From Callipepla californica brunnescens (lineage: Eukaryota > Chordata > Aves > Galliformes > Odontophoridae), in assembly GCA_023055505.1 (NCBI GenBank), contig JALIRH010000006.1, forward strand, positions 28,059,105-28,123,104: a DNA stretch of 64,000 nt, read 5' to 3'. Both the position numbers and the translations under genes were made by a program. The notes under the pieces are model-generated. The model did no database searches and was not told the DNA's origin. It was given only the letters and a program-made list of their open reading frames with translations. This document shows, one piece after another, positions 29,401 to 44,400 of the stretch (its first letter is position 1; the number at the start of each line of letters is the position of its first letter).

Positions 29401-32400
29401 TGTACTCCTCGTGTTGCAACACACAGGGCCAAAACCAGAACCAAATACCACTTCTCCAACTTTTAAGAAACAAACTTTTAAGCAACATTATTAAAAAGCT
29501 AAACACAGTAACATTTTAACCAGCTCAGTATCTGATGTGATTTTTAAGAAAGGTTACCGGTGTCAACAAAGATCCCAACAGGATTTCAGCTGCGAGAAAA
29601 CCCACACAAGACAGCTGACTCAATTACAGAGTTTAAAGACAGCTATTCACAACTCCTTTGGTGTCCAATCCAAATATCAACAGTGTTTCAGAGCAAGCCA
29701 GATAAGAGGCTTCCTGGAGCATCCCTCCACCCCTCCTGGAAAGCTAGCAGTAAAGATGATTGGAAACCTCAGTGATTGGCCCCTCCTTCCCACAGCTCTT
29801 GTCCACCTATTCAATCCACCCACGGCTGCTTAAAGAAGGCTGGAATTCTGCTCCACTTCCCACCTAGAGTCTTACACTACCTTTACTGAGAGGCCTGGTT
29901 TCTTTTATTGTTTTTTTAAAGAGGAAACATTTGCCTGAAATAGAAGCAGTTCAAGTAACATTACTTATTGCATACCCAGCTTTCCAGATCTGGCCCATCT
30001 TCCCCAAGGATTCATGTCCCTCCTCTCAGTCCTCCTACACGGCCTGTCAGTTCCACACCTATAGCACATCCTCTTTTCCTGCTTACTGCCACTTCAAATC
30101 CATCTTCATGGCCTGGGAAATAAGTCAAAGCCATTTCTTTCCCCCAGTGAGCTGGGTTTGTTTTCTGGGGGGGAGAAGAGATGTGAAACCTCCCACCACT
30201 TGGAACTTAGAAAACTGAAATAATTCAGCAAAGCAGAGACAGGAAAAGTTTGTTTACATTCCCAGTCCCTTTAGTTCCTACTTACAGAGCTCATCTCTAT
30301 TATTGCATTTTTGATCCTGCATGTAATATCCCATTTTTTTCCCCTCTGCATTCCAATTTTGTAGTTTCTGCCAAAGCAGCTTCATACTGAACAAATTACT
30401 TCATGGTATTTACACGGAACATTTTAAAAAATGTATAGTGTCATGCATGACCACTGCCAACGACAACCAGAGGAAAAAAGTACTTCTAAAGACACGAAGT
30501 TTTAAAACAGAACTAGCACACGAATGCAGTGTTTTGGATACAGACTGTGCTACAGAGCAGTCACACTTTCAGAATCCCACCAGGCTGCAAAGGAACGCGA
30601 GACTAAGAGGTCAGAACCAAAAAGACCACTAAATATGCACAGATAGCTATCCATCCCATTGACTCCTCTCTCAACCTGTCGAGGTGATACTGGGAAACCA
30701 AAGGGAAGCTGAAGGAAGCTTCCAGCTCTTTTACTTGCTACTCTCCTATAACCTGCAACAATCATACATACACAACCTCCGCCCTTGTCACAAACTGCAT
30801 CTCTGTAAGTCTTGTTTCATCACCTCCTACAGCTGCTTGTTTAAAACAACTGCTTGTAGGATCATACCAGAAATGAGTTAAAAGTTCAAAACTGCATCTA
30901 GCCCAACTAAATCATTCATGGCTTTTTTTTTTTTCCATTGAAGTATCACCAACAGTTTTCATTTTTAAGTTGCTGACAGTAGGTCTACAGCTGCCATCCT
31001 CCCACCCTGCAGTGCTAGGTGACAGAAGTCATACACAAGTGTCATGAATACACTTAACTAGTGCAAACAGAATCAAACAGCTCATCTGAAACACCCACCC
31101 ATGACTATTTATTCACAAACAAGTTTTTATGTCTGTAACTCTTTCTCCCCATAAGAAAGAGCTATTTCCCACGAGGAAGGCCCAACATTTCATTCAGTAT
31201 CTGCACTGTTACGAAAAATAAAGCATATGATAAAATACCCTGGCTGACTAATAATTTTGTCAAAACCAATAGGACACATCTATTTAACAGCAAACCCATA
31301 AATCTTATGAAATTAGTAAAGCTTGCAGCATACTTACACGGGTAAAAAAAAGTCCCTATGTAGTGAATCATAGAATCTGAACAGCAGCCCATGTTGTTTC
31401 TTACACAATTATACTAACACTTAAATGCAAACAGCTAACTGTCTAACCAGCCACTATCTCAAGACAAAAACAGACCCTCAAATGCACTTTTCAAGAATGG
31501 TAAAGAAAATATTTAGAATTCTGATAGAGAAAATTATTTTCAAAGAGCTCGTTTTCAAAACATCTGAAAAATCCTGTAACACTTCTATGTCTGCCTGAAG
31601 ATTTTCATCTTCAAGTGACAGATTAAGAAACCAAACTGCCACATTTATTAGCGATCCAATACAAGCAGTCCAACCTCAAGCTTTACCTGAACACTGAACT
31701 TCTGTTCATCTGTTTAGAAGTGCCATGCAGTTTGAAGAAAGCATGTGAAATGAATCTCACTGAAAACTTGCTAATGAGCACAATTTTTTTAATAAAGGTA
31801 TCTGTGAAGACAATACACGAACAGTACACTCATTTGTAAGTATTAAATGATGAATTTACCTCTTTAGAGTCATCGATTCTCTCAAAATAAACGAAAGCAA
31901 ATCCTCTTGACCGTCCGGTCCGTTGGTCGTAAACAACATTGACACCAGTCAGAGGGCCGTACCGGGAGAAGACCTCACGCAAATCTCTCTCGGTGGTGTA
32001 CAAACTGAGACCAAACACTCCAAGACACGTATTTGGATCTGGATTAGCCTGGTAAGACAAGGGGTCAAAACCAATTAATAAAAAACAGGTTATATATTCA
32101 CACATACACATTTCCCAGCTTTTTATGAAGAAAGTTCGCCGCAAGTTTTAATACTTCAAGAGTTCCAATCCTAAGGTACTTTGAAAATGGAACTAGTTTC
32201 CTTATATTTATTTTAGAAAAAAACATGGGTAAATTACTCAAATTGTACTACAACAAAACAGATGCGGCTAACAGGAAACCATTTCACTAGTAGTTCTCAC
32301 TCAAACCATCAGCAAGAGGCAGACAGGATATTGAAGGGTGCTAAGAACAGGTCCTCCCCAGCTTCAACATTCCCACAAGGTCACCCCGTGTGCTGAACAC

Positions 32401-35400
32401 TGAACGTTGCCTCTACTTTCACACAATAAATGTACTCGAGCTTGTCAGCACGAACAGCTGAACTTCAACTCACCTTCTACCAGAACTGTGTACTTCCTTC
32501 CCACCTCAACACTTTCCCTTTCAAATATAGAGAAGGTTCGTATTTAAATTGAAGAATTTCTCTCTGCCACATGAAACTGGATCAGAAGGACCAACTTAAC
32601 TACATAGAAACAAATACTGGTACTATCCAACTAACTGAGAAGCACATACATTTCATTTGTCCAGAACAAGACTCCAGACTCCTTTAACTCAAGGTGGGAG
32701 AACTATTTGTACATTTCAACTAAAACAGGACAAATACAGAATCGTACAATTGTTCAAAGAAATGCAATTCATTTTCCTATTAGGTTCAAAGTTTCTCCAC
32801 ATGCCTCAAGAGTTCACGTTAAGCCAATTCCTTTTATAGAACCACCTTTATCAATATCAGTTAGGTTATTTTTTCCTTCAGTTCAGTTCCTGGCACCTGC
32901 TACACTAGAATACTTTACAATAGCAGCAACAGGGATAGGGATTTCATTTTTTCCTGCTGAAACAGTAATGGGAAGTTAACAGCTGAAATTTCTATTTTGG
33001 TTTCAGATTTTTCAGAGCCACTGATGAACAGCAGTTTATGCCTCAGAGCTTCCCCTTCACTGTGACTCAAAAGAATGAAGAGGCTTCACTCTTCTCTCAC
33101 GTTCTCTTATGAACCCTGCTCTGCAGTTCTGGATACCAAGATGACAGTTTTGAGATGAAATCTAAGAAATAAAGCCTTCTATTTCAAAACTTCCCTAACA
33201 AAGGAAAATTCTGCTTTAAAAGCACAGACAGGAAACAAGATGAGACTAAAAGCTGATCAAAGTATTCCATGGTTCCTAGCTGAAATTCTAAGCTTAGAAA
33301 AAAATAGCCAAATTCAAACACAACTTTGGAATATGCACATATGACACTGGGTTTTAACCCGCAACATGCAGACTTTGAAATAAAGACCTCTGGGATCCAG
33401 CATGCAAAATATGAAGAGAAGCATGCCGATGGCCTGTACGCTCAAGTTTACCTTACCATGAAAATGCTTAGGGCTTCAACTCCTTTTCTGGAGAACCACA
33501 GTGTCAGCTTGTCAGCTGTGACTGAGATAAGCACATCTTTGTGCAGGAGGTAAAAAGTGTTTGGATGGTATTTTTCCATGTCAAAGACAGGGGCGTCTTA
33601 CACAGTTACTTTCACAAGGACATTGAAGAACTCTAAAAGCTTTGCTCACTTGCTTTCATCTGAGCGTGCCCTACCAGCCCATCAGTTTCTCATAGCAGAG
33701 ATCTGCAACCTAGCTTAGCTCCTGTACTAAGGATCAAGATTTAACTCAACTCTCTTTTAAAAGGATTCTCCTTCACCATAAAAAGGAAAAGATTGCAAAC
33801 AGAAAAGATTATCACACGCAAAGCTCAGCAAACAAACCATATTCCAAGCCACGCCACTTGCTATGAAGAGCAGAGCTTAGACTCAGCCAAAGAATTCTCA
33901 TCAGGGAAGAGGTCTGGCTGACACATCAGCTAAATATCTTCTGAGCAGTGGTACAGCAAAACAGCCCATCTGACTCTTGTTTTCTTAAACAGGAGCATAC
34001 TTCCAAATATTTTAAAAACTGACAAGAAAAAAGACCAATCCCAGAGCCTGCTGACATAAACTCTCATCTTCTATCAAGACACAGAAGAAGGATGAGGTCT
34101 GTGATTTACCTACACTTCCAAACCACCTTCCCTTATTTTTGTAACTGTGTATTTCAAATTGGTGGAGAATTTCCCACTTTCAGAGTCTGTGTTTAAGAGC
34201 CCACTGTAAAAAATATGTCCAAAATGCTTGTGTATTTGTTTTATTCCATTTGCCAGATTTCAAGCTTCGGTTTTAGAACATGAACTTCATACAGCTCTTT
34301 GTAACAGCCAGATGGCACAACAAAACCTGGCAGCCTGCCGCTTTAAAGTTTCAACTAGAGAGGTTCGAACTTTTTTGTCCTTCTCATTTAAAGCTATTTA
34401 ATAATTTAGTGGCATTAACATCCATCAAAACACAAGTTCAATGAGACCTCACAGTAAAGGACTAAATCAAAGGATTAAATCATTGCTTAGACAAGTCCCT
34501 ACTCACGGTACTCTGTATTGCTCTCTCATATATTCCCACTCAAAATTAAACCGAACTACCTTTTCTGAGGCAAGGGAATCAGACTGTGCAACCTAAGCAA
34601 CAAGAGACAGCCACACCACTCGTCGCTGGAAGGATGTCAGTGGTGGAGGACAAAAAGACACCTTTGATACCAACTTCTTGTACTGCCTCCATAGACCCAG
34701 GTCAGCAGAAGTAGAAAAACTGTCACCAATTTCTTTGGTGTCTTCAGGACCTTGCATTCAGGGCATTAAAATCTGGTTTATTTTGTTTTGACGTTATAGA
34801 ACATTCAAAATTTATGTGGAATTCATTGTGAAAAGGAGATGACTGTGGAACAAGAAACAAGTCATTTCCAAGACAAAAAAAAACCCAAACAAACTGATTC
34901 AGAGCAAATATCCTAGTATTTCTAAAAAGTAGTAAAGCAGATTTGTTTGCCCTTCACCAGGAAATGTGCTATGCCTTTTAAAGTTCATTTATTCCTTCCA
35001 ACTTGTCAAGATATTAGATTTGTACTTACTACATCATGATTACACACCAGCAACAATCCACAACCAGCTTAGCAGCAAATGCTGCTTCAGACAGCTTAAG
35101 ACACTGTACATTAGCTAGCACTGCTGTAGTCTTGCCTTCTTCCACACACCCATCTTCCCTCTCCACACCGGTATTAAACTGGTCCTCTCACACTGGTATT
35201 ATCTGGTCTGAACGAGCTGCTTCACCACAGTAAGCTGACCTAGTTAATAAATACATTCAGAGAAACTAAACTAGATAAAAACTGGAAGTATCACAGCCCT
35301 CACCAAGGGAGAAGATGCACGTAGTAACATTTTGATCAGCTCGAAGCAATGCAAAACCAGTGCCTATTAAGGCAATGAACAAGGAAAGACTCTGAGGGAA

Positions 35401-38400
35401 ATCTCTCAGGATGACATACAAGAAGCATCCTGTATGCTGGTTAGTTTACCTACACTTTCTATCCTGTCTGTAGAAAGACTATTTTCCCATTTGAATTCTG
35501 AGAGGCCTACAGATCCTTTCCATAACTTTTTCTCTAAGATCTACCCAGTAGCTAACAGTACATGGGTTTATTCAAGTTAAACCCAATTCATTATTTACAA
35601 GTATAAAATCACAAGCAACCTTCAACATAGCAGACTACATAATGAACAAGAACACTTTAGAAGTTTGCTCCTCTGTTTCTCTTGTCCATCCTCTAGATGT
35701 CTACATAAGTTTTTTTTTGTTTGTTTGTTTTGGTTTTCTTTAATTGTATCCAGAGAAGACCTTATTGTGTGAAGGGTGAATGTGCTTGGAACAAAACAAA
35801 AAAAGAACAACTTCTGGAGCAGAGGGAAGTAGACATTGGCCATCTGCCCACACTGAATTGCCATGGTATGGTTTCTGGCATCTGTCCTACCTGCTGCTCG
35901 CACAAATACTACACTTTCCTACCCAAAACCCAATTCCCTTACCCTCCACCGACAAGACAGAAGTCACATTCAGCCTGCAGTTAACTTAGATTACATTGGT
36001 GTAAGCAGCAACCGTTTTGTTAATACTCAGCCTTGAGCACGACATACTCTGCTGCCTGTGTGCCTTCTCCTGTTGGACATTGGAGAATGACTACGGCTCC
36101 TTCGACGACGATATTCTGGTGTGTACGATCTGCTTCGAGAACGTCTCCTATGGGAATGAGAATGGGAATGGGATCTGGAGCGAGTGTAACGTCTGTGCGA
36201 GTGTCTTCTGGACCTGGATCTTCAACAAAGAAAGTTTTTAGTTAGGTCAAAGGCTTACAATTCTGTATGTGCGTGCATTACTCTTCCCAGAGAAAAACCC
36301 TGCATTATTTTTTCTGAGGCTAACTACAATTAAAATAGTCATTTACTCCGTGTGTTTAATGATGACACTTCTTAAGAAACTTATTCAGTAGCATTTGTTT
36401 TAATTTCATCAGAGCATAAAAAGCAGATTATATTCAAAAACATCTTCAGAAGTTTGAAGCTTAAATCTTGTGTCAGTTTGGCTGTATGCATAAGCAACAG
36501 TACAGAAACCCAACACAACGCTGCCTTAGCTGAAAAATGTGAAGATCCAGCAGCACTGCAGTGCTGTGGTTATCTACAAACGAAAACTTCCTAGGCTTGA
36601 ATATGATTTGCAACAACAACAAAAAAATCTATTTAACTCCACAACCACTTCTTTGCAGACATCCAGACAATGCTGAGCTCCATTTCCAACAGGTAGAATT
36701 ACCATAAAGTCGTACGGTTACAGTTTTTATAGCCTAACAACAAGCAGTTACCTGATTAATCTTGCAAGAACTGAATATTATAGAATGGCCCGGGTTGAAA
36801 AGGACCTCAAAGATCATCTAGTTTCAACCCCCCTGTATCATAAGGCTGAACCTGAGGATCTCAGAGCACAGTTAACTCCCTTGGACTGCTCTGGTAAACT
36901 GAATAGGTTAAGGTTGAAGAGTTACTGATCTTGCTCAAAAACTGAGATGAGGAAGAAAATAATACTAAGCAATTCCTTTCCCCACCCATGGACAACAAAT
37001 GCTGTGTACTATGGTTATTGCCTCCTCATATAAAAGCATTCATCAGGTGTCTCAATTTTCAGCAGTATGAGGGTGCAAGGGAAGAGAGACATAGTAGTAT
37101 GAGCTGAAAAATATTTTAACATGCACTTAGAGAAAAAAGGCAGTCTTCATGTACTCTGAGGATGCACCCTCCATTTTATCACTCCCTTAGAGTGAGAGCT
37201 ATAGAAATTTGCCTGTACACACTGACAGGGAAATGAAGCATTCCAAAAATGAATTTAAAAATGTAAAACTCACATAAATCAAGAAGCTACCCAACCCAAC
37301 TTTAGGCATAGTTTTCAGATTTTGTTTTTACAAGGATTCCCTGTTTCAGTGAAGAAATGTCAAAACTGCCCCAAGCAGTAATTCTTCAGCATTTCCAACA
37401 GATCCAATACAGACCCAACCCTCACCTAACACAGACTACTTTTACTGTGGTTCACACTTGAGTCTTCCTTCTTTCCTGCAGGAATGGTCCACACAAGAGA
37501 CCATCCTCAAAAAGATATTTTGGGGAAGACGACATTAGGTTTGAAGTAATCAATCTGTAACCTCTTCTCCCTCCTCAGGAATAGTTAAATCAATATTTAG
37601 CAGTGACTTCCACACAGCTACTCCTATTTACATTACTTCCTCTGTAAATGCACATGCTTTATTGCTTCTGGAACCTACCCCCAGCCTTTCCCACCAACAT
37701 GCAAATTAACACAGCCCTCTTAACACACTCAAAAAGGTTTATAAATTTTACAAGAGGGAAAAAAAACACCTCAGTAACATAACAGAAGAACGGACATAAG
37801 TAACAATATTGAATCAAATTAAACCATTTTCCAGACATACCTCGATTTTGATCTTGACCTAGAGTGTGACTCAGAATGTTTGGAAGCTCTCGATGGACTG
37901 CGAGATCCTGACCTGCTCTCCGATTTAACACGAGCAGGACTCCCAGCTGGAGATTTTGACTGGGAGCGAGACTCCTAACAAAAAGAACAGTATTACAAAT
38001 GGTATTGGTTGTACAAATGCCTAACTCCTAACATTTAAAGTACAGTAATTCTATTATATTGATTGCTCCTGAAAAACAAATGGTTAGGCAATACCCTCCA
38101 GAACAAATTTCATTTTGCTAGCCCACTGTTAATATTGTATGCTTTCCTCAAATAGATCCCTGCTCGAACCAGATCACCAATTCTCTATTAACTAAGTAAT
38201 CATGCAAATTCATCTACAACTTGATCATACAGACACTGGAACATAAACCATACATTTACTTAACCTAGGACCCATTCATTCTTCCAGATTCTTTTAATTC
38301 TACTTCACTCTTGCTTTCTACTTTTCTTCATTCTTCATTGAGTTTTTCATTTTTCATACTTCGTGTATTCTTCCCCAATTCAAACAATTCATTATAGCCT

Positions 38401-41400
38401 TAAAAAAACATTCAAGTGCTTCTATCTGACCAATCTTCTGTTCAATTTTTTCCCCCATTCAATTTTAATTTTCTGATCTTTAATACTTTTCATTAGCCTT
38501 CTTTTATCTTGATTTATCTTCCACATTCTTGGAAAAAACTCTTCAATTTCTTCACGAACATTAACCTTAATGGAAAAAGAACATTTAGTATATTTAAGCA
38601 CGTGGGGATTATAAAACTCTGCTGGAGTTCAGATGTTATCTACCAAATTGAAAAGCCAGCAGGTAAAGTGCAAGAAACTACTTTATAAAACAACTTTTCT
38701 TAAAAAAACAAAAAACAAAAAAGAAGCTTTAAAACTGTATAAGTGTCTACGGTCTAACAATAAGCTTACTGAGTTCTCAGTGTATTTCCAAAGCTACCCT
38801 CCTCCCCTTTCAAAAGACTACTTAGCACAAATATATTAAAATACTTACATCAATAACTGATTTCCCCCCTAAAATAGCAGCTATGTTTTCTCAGCATTCA
38901 ATATCCCAAATTCTACTCCTACACATTATTACTAAGACACTCTCAGTTCAACAGAAAGGCCAACGATTTCCAGTCAAAATCTATCTATGCACATACTTAC
39001 TCGCGCAGTACATGCACATAGATATACGCAAGACAAACTTTTCTTCCTACTTTCTCTTCCTCATTGTTATCCTGTTTTCCTTGCATACAACTTAATCCAC
39101 AAAAAAAACAAAAAGACATAATACAGCAGTTCAAAGCAATCCAATGAAATACACAACTTTCTTTTCTTGTATGATAATGCACACAAGAGGAAAAACTAAG
39201 GAAACAAGTAAACAAAGAGCAGGTTAGGATTTCCTCGCATTTCAGTGTGCAGCATTTCCAGGGAGCTCAGCAATAAAAAAAACCCTATGGAAATGTAAAC
39301 TGCACGTGTAATCTACATACATCTATAATATCTATATTATCACCAAAAATTGTGCAGAACTCGTAACAGAAAGCATAGCGAATTCCCCTCCCACAAGTGT
39401 GACATCTCACTCTTATTTTCATCGTTTCCCCTTCTGCTTGTCTGCAGAATGTATTCCCCGATTTATTTATTATTCTATTTAAATTCAGATTTGTATTTTC
39501 TTTCACAGTTGAATCCTTCAGCACTCTGAACCCAAGTCCTTTTTCAAAGGGCTCCTTCCTCGCATTTCTAGACAATGCAAATGCACAAAATGGAACGTGA
39601 CAGACCCCTAAGAAGCACCACGCCTACGCTACCTGTTGCCCTTCACCTCAATGAAAAGGACAAAGGATATATGAAGAATGTCAGCTATTGGGATGACAGG
39701 CATGTTGAACTTACCAATGAAGGCTACCTTCAAAGCCTGGCTGCGACATGTGAACCACAGCAGTAGAGGTTACCTTTATTAAGCCAGCTAAGTGCTGGCC
39801 TAGCTACATGACTGTCACAGAAATAGGAGGAAGGATGCACACTCAGACATTACCCAGTTTTATTTGGTGCTTATATTTTTACATCTAAAATTCACTGTTC
39901 ACTAAAAAAAAAATAATAATAATAATAATCCTTTTAGAGGCATTAACATGCTTTTTAAGTAGCTCACCTCAATTCTTCCCTTTACACTTAATCCCCAGCA
40001 GTAGTTCTCTCTCTCTGGAGTCCCTTCCACCATCCCCCCCTTCCCCCCAGTAAAAGCGATCAGCAGCACAGAAAAGCATTCAGTGTATCACTGTCAAGAC
40101 TTTAATTAGAACTTTCAATAAGAAGGCAAAGAAGCAATGATATTGAATGATATTGTCCATTCTTTTTACATCTGGAAGATCACTTCTTAAACAATAAGAA
40201 TGATAGAAGCAACAACAAAAAAAGGCAGCAAAAAAAAAAAGAAAGCCACAGATGTGTAGGGAGGTACCAAAAATATTAAGAACCTAGTAACTCCCATACA
40301 CACACACACAAAAAAATCAGCTTAGCATCCTTATCTATTCATGTGCAGCATCTTTTGACACCATCCAGAGTTCTCTCTAATAGCGTGAGTTAGGACTGAG
40401 TCCTCACGAAGTTGCCAAAAGCAAACATTCCATTGTTCCATGCAGGTCATGTGCATTCAGAACTTGCTGCTTGAGCCCTTTAGAGGCTGCATTATCAAAC
40501 ATATACCTTTAGAAATGGAGCAACAGAGGTGACAGAATAAGTTTGTATACATTTCAAACTTCCTCAACTTAAACTGCAGCTGAAGAAAGATTACCTGTTA
40601 GCAGTTGCATACTGTGTCTGGCACTGGCAGGCAATTACATCTCATCTTCTGATGCAACATTGATCACCTAGTTATACCTCCTACAGTGCTTCAACAGGAG
40701 AGACTAAGAGAATCACAATAAGCTGCGAGAGTTTAAGGACTTAAGGAAGACACTGAAAAAGCACCTAATAAGATTTATATTAGCAAGACTACAGGTAGAG
40801 ATTAAGAGATCCAGAGCTTCAAGGTGTCACAAAGTGAGACTTCGAAGAATTTTTTCTCCTGTTTCCCTATAAGGAAATAATCAAGGTTTCTTAGACTGTA
40901 TCTGACAGATCCAGCAGTTCTGCATTAACAATTTATATCCGTTCTGCAGTATCAAAAAGAACGTTACAGGTAACATTCTCACTTAGTGCCTCATCTGTAA
41001 CAACAGCAAATAGACACCTCTATTATCCAAAGCACTCAAACCCCTCCCTATCTTCAAGCAATTTACATACTCTGATCTTTGCTCTGTATTTACCCAGAAA
41101 TGGATTTAACTACTACTTACACGAGAATAAGCTACACTTTCTCTCTGCATCCTCAACATTTACTCATCTTAATGTTCTGAAGACCCTCAGTCACCTGAGG
41201 GCCACGGACCAGACCTTGGTTTCGGTTGTTATTTTTTCAACTCAGCTTCTCACCCTGCCACAATCTCATCAATGACGGCAGGGATCCCGTTTTGCTGTGC
41301 AGCTGTTCAGTCACCACTCTCACCCTCACAAACTTACAAGGCAGATACTCACTGTCACCATTTCAAAGCACCTAGATCTGCTGCCACTACAGCCTGTGGG

Positions 41401-44400
41401 AAACGGACAGCTAACTGCATAATATTCTTCAGATGAAGTTTCTCTTTCAAAAGGAATACATCTGGCAGTGATGCTCTTCCCAGGGAGAAATGGAAAGAAA
41501 ACAACGTGTGTTTCCTCAGAACATCACACTGCAATTTCCTCAAGTATACAGTGGAAAATGGGATTAACAATTCATCAAGAAGTGGAATAGGAGCCAAATA
41601 AATTGTTATAGGTGAATGCAACCTAAAGACTGCAGCTTCAGCTACTGAGTCAGTGGATAACAACTCCAAAGGCAAAGAGCATCTTCCATTCTTCACATCC
41701 TCTTTATTCCCGAAAGAACAATGTGAAACAAAGTGAAATGGATAGGATAAGCCCTTTCCTACCATTACCTAATGGTCACACATACCCAGGCACTGAATAA
41801 CTCACTGACAACCTCCCATCAGCCAGACAGTAAGACATCAAAGCACTTCATCCATACTGGTACAACTGTACCAACTGAACCCAGGTACACCTGTGTGTCA
41901 TTTGCCTTCCTCACATACTTCAACAGAAATGCTGTGTTCAAATACAGTTATTTCTTAAAAAAAAAAAAAAAAAAAGTATTCAACACCACTCCACACAGGA
42001 ACTGCAAAAAGTCCTCAAGAAGTATTTTTAGGTTTCCAGCTACCATCAGAGGACATGACAAAGACAGCAAGAAGACAAAAATAGTTCTTTTAAGCCACTC
42101 TCCCACCCTCACTGCATCACGCCTTACCTCACCTCAGCTGTTATCATTTAGAGTATGACAGAACAGGTTTGTCACGAGGCTATCAAAATTCAAAGTGAGA
42201 CTGACTGAATAAAAAAAGCTGACGAGGCTTGCACTAGACTTTGTGTGAACAAAATATGGGAAGTAAAATAGGAAGGATAAAAACATCAAACGCTAAAAAT
42301 AAACAATGTCCAACTTTATAAGCGAACAGGAAGGAAGTAGTAGTCAAAAAAGAAACAAGTTTAATATCTTCCTACATTCACTGGATGAAACCATCAATTC
42401 AGTAGCAAAGCTTTATGTGACAAAATCAGTTTTTAGCTACTGCTTTGACAGGAGCCTACCAGCATGAAGCTCACTAGAGAAGTTCAATAATGTTTGTTTA
42501 ATATTATGACCTGTCACTCTATAATCAAACTAACCCCTTTATTAGCTATAGATGTTATAAATTCTATAAATGTTTTAATACATACGTGCAGGCAATAAAC
42601 TTTTCTGTGAAACAAAATTAACTTGTGCTGCCCTGTAGACACCTTTAAAAAGTCACCAACATCAGTAAGCACTGTGCACTCATCTTTGACACTGCTCCAG
42701 TTAAGGAAAAAAACCTTCAGCTACTGATCTTTTTGTGAGATTATCAGTTCATAGTTCTGTATCTTCTCACTGTGGGCTGAATATACACCTGCTCAGGGAA
42801 GGCTTCTGAAGGCAGTCTTTTGTCCAGGTACCAACCTAAAACTTAAGGCTAATTAAACAGAACAGTAATCAACTTGCCTAAGAAGTCCCCCTTCCATGGC
42901 TGTCATTTGAAACTTCATCACAGCGTTTTCCAAGCTAGCACAGAACTACACAGCACAAGCATGGCCATGCCTGTATCTCAAAACCTGCAGCAAGCAGCAT
43001 GCCTTCCTTACTGCTGAGGTAGCAGATTGCCACAGAATTAGTCTGAATTAAAGAAGCAATTGTGACCTTAATCAGGTTTCGGTAACTCACATAAGAACAT
43101 ATGTTAAATGTAGTATTTCCTTCATGAAGCTTGTATGCAAAAAATAGAAGACATGCACAGATTAGCTGGTCTAAAACCCACTTGCTTACATATGAACTAC
43201 ACATACACTTCCTTCAGAAATGATATATCCTTTGACTGCTTTCCTAGAAGGAGATCACTGATTTGATAGAGAGCAGGAAGAGGCATCTAACAAGAGTCAA
43301 GGGTAACCCATCTGGAGTTCTGTCTTTGTTGCAGCATGGTAAGTAGAACTTCTGCCCTGCTCTGTCCAGACCAGCAGTCCCTCACCACTCAGAGAAAGCT
43401 TCCAATAAAGTTGCCTTCCAATAAAGCTGCATCGCAATACGCACTGGATGAATGACGTGTGATTCCAGATAACTGAACAAAGGTGAAAGGAAATAATACC
43501 TAAAACCTTGCTTAAAGCTGCCTGCCACCTAACAACAAGATAAAAAGCCTCGTCTGCCTAACCTGCTCTCAATGGGCACTCAACAGTGATAAAACCCTTT
43601 AACCATTCCAAAATTCAAGTCACTGCATATAAACATGACTTAAAATCATTTCCCTTCTTCAAAATCATAAACTTAATTCTAGCATGTCCGTTACGTTTCC
43701 AACTACTCTAGCAATTTCTATTAAACCACCATGCATCCACGCTCCTTGAGGAGGAAGTGGGAGGGAGTTGTTCTGTTCCACAAGCCATATGCTCATACTA
43801 AACTTGGAGAAGTTGAAGCAAAACAATACAAAAGCAGAGCAGATGTTAATTAGCCTAAGCATATCTGGCTACCATTAGCTCTGGAAAAAGCAGTCACTAA
43901 AGAAATGAACCAGCTCGAGGGTATCAATAATTAAAAATCTCTATCAGTGTCCACAATGATTTTATCCAACACTTTATCAGTGCAGGTTCCTAGAGAGCAC
44001 AAACCACGCAGCCTCGCTGGAAAGCTGTCTCCAAGATCGCCCTACATTTCCTCTACATATTAAACAAAGGTATGATTCTAAAATTTCCACATTAAAAAAA
44101 AAAAGGTAGAAAATTAAGTCAGCTATCATGAATCACATATGAACTTACAAATAAGTAGCTATTAAGTCTTTCCTGTTTTGCTTATCTCACACTAAGATTA
44201 GTTCTAAAGAACCTTTTGGTTACTACTCATGCAATCAGTACCTTCACCTCAGCACCAGACTATCCTACTTGTGAGAACTCGGCCTTCTGAAACATCACTC
44301 AGCACTCTACTTGGCACGGAAACCCAATATCGGGGGAGGTGGGGAGAACTCCAAAGGTACTCACATCTCCTTTGTGTGAATTCTGAGGAAAGCAGGTTCT

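Noticed and set aside
34355..34380. GGTTCGAAC-like motif resembling a tRNA B box
   Set aside because: No matching A box, acceptor stem or cloverleaf pairing is visible around it.
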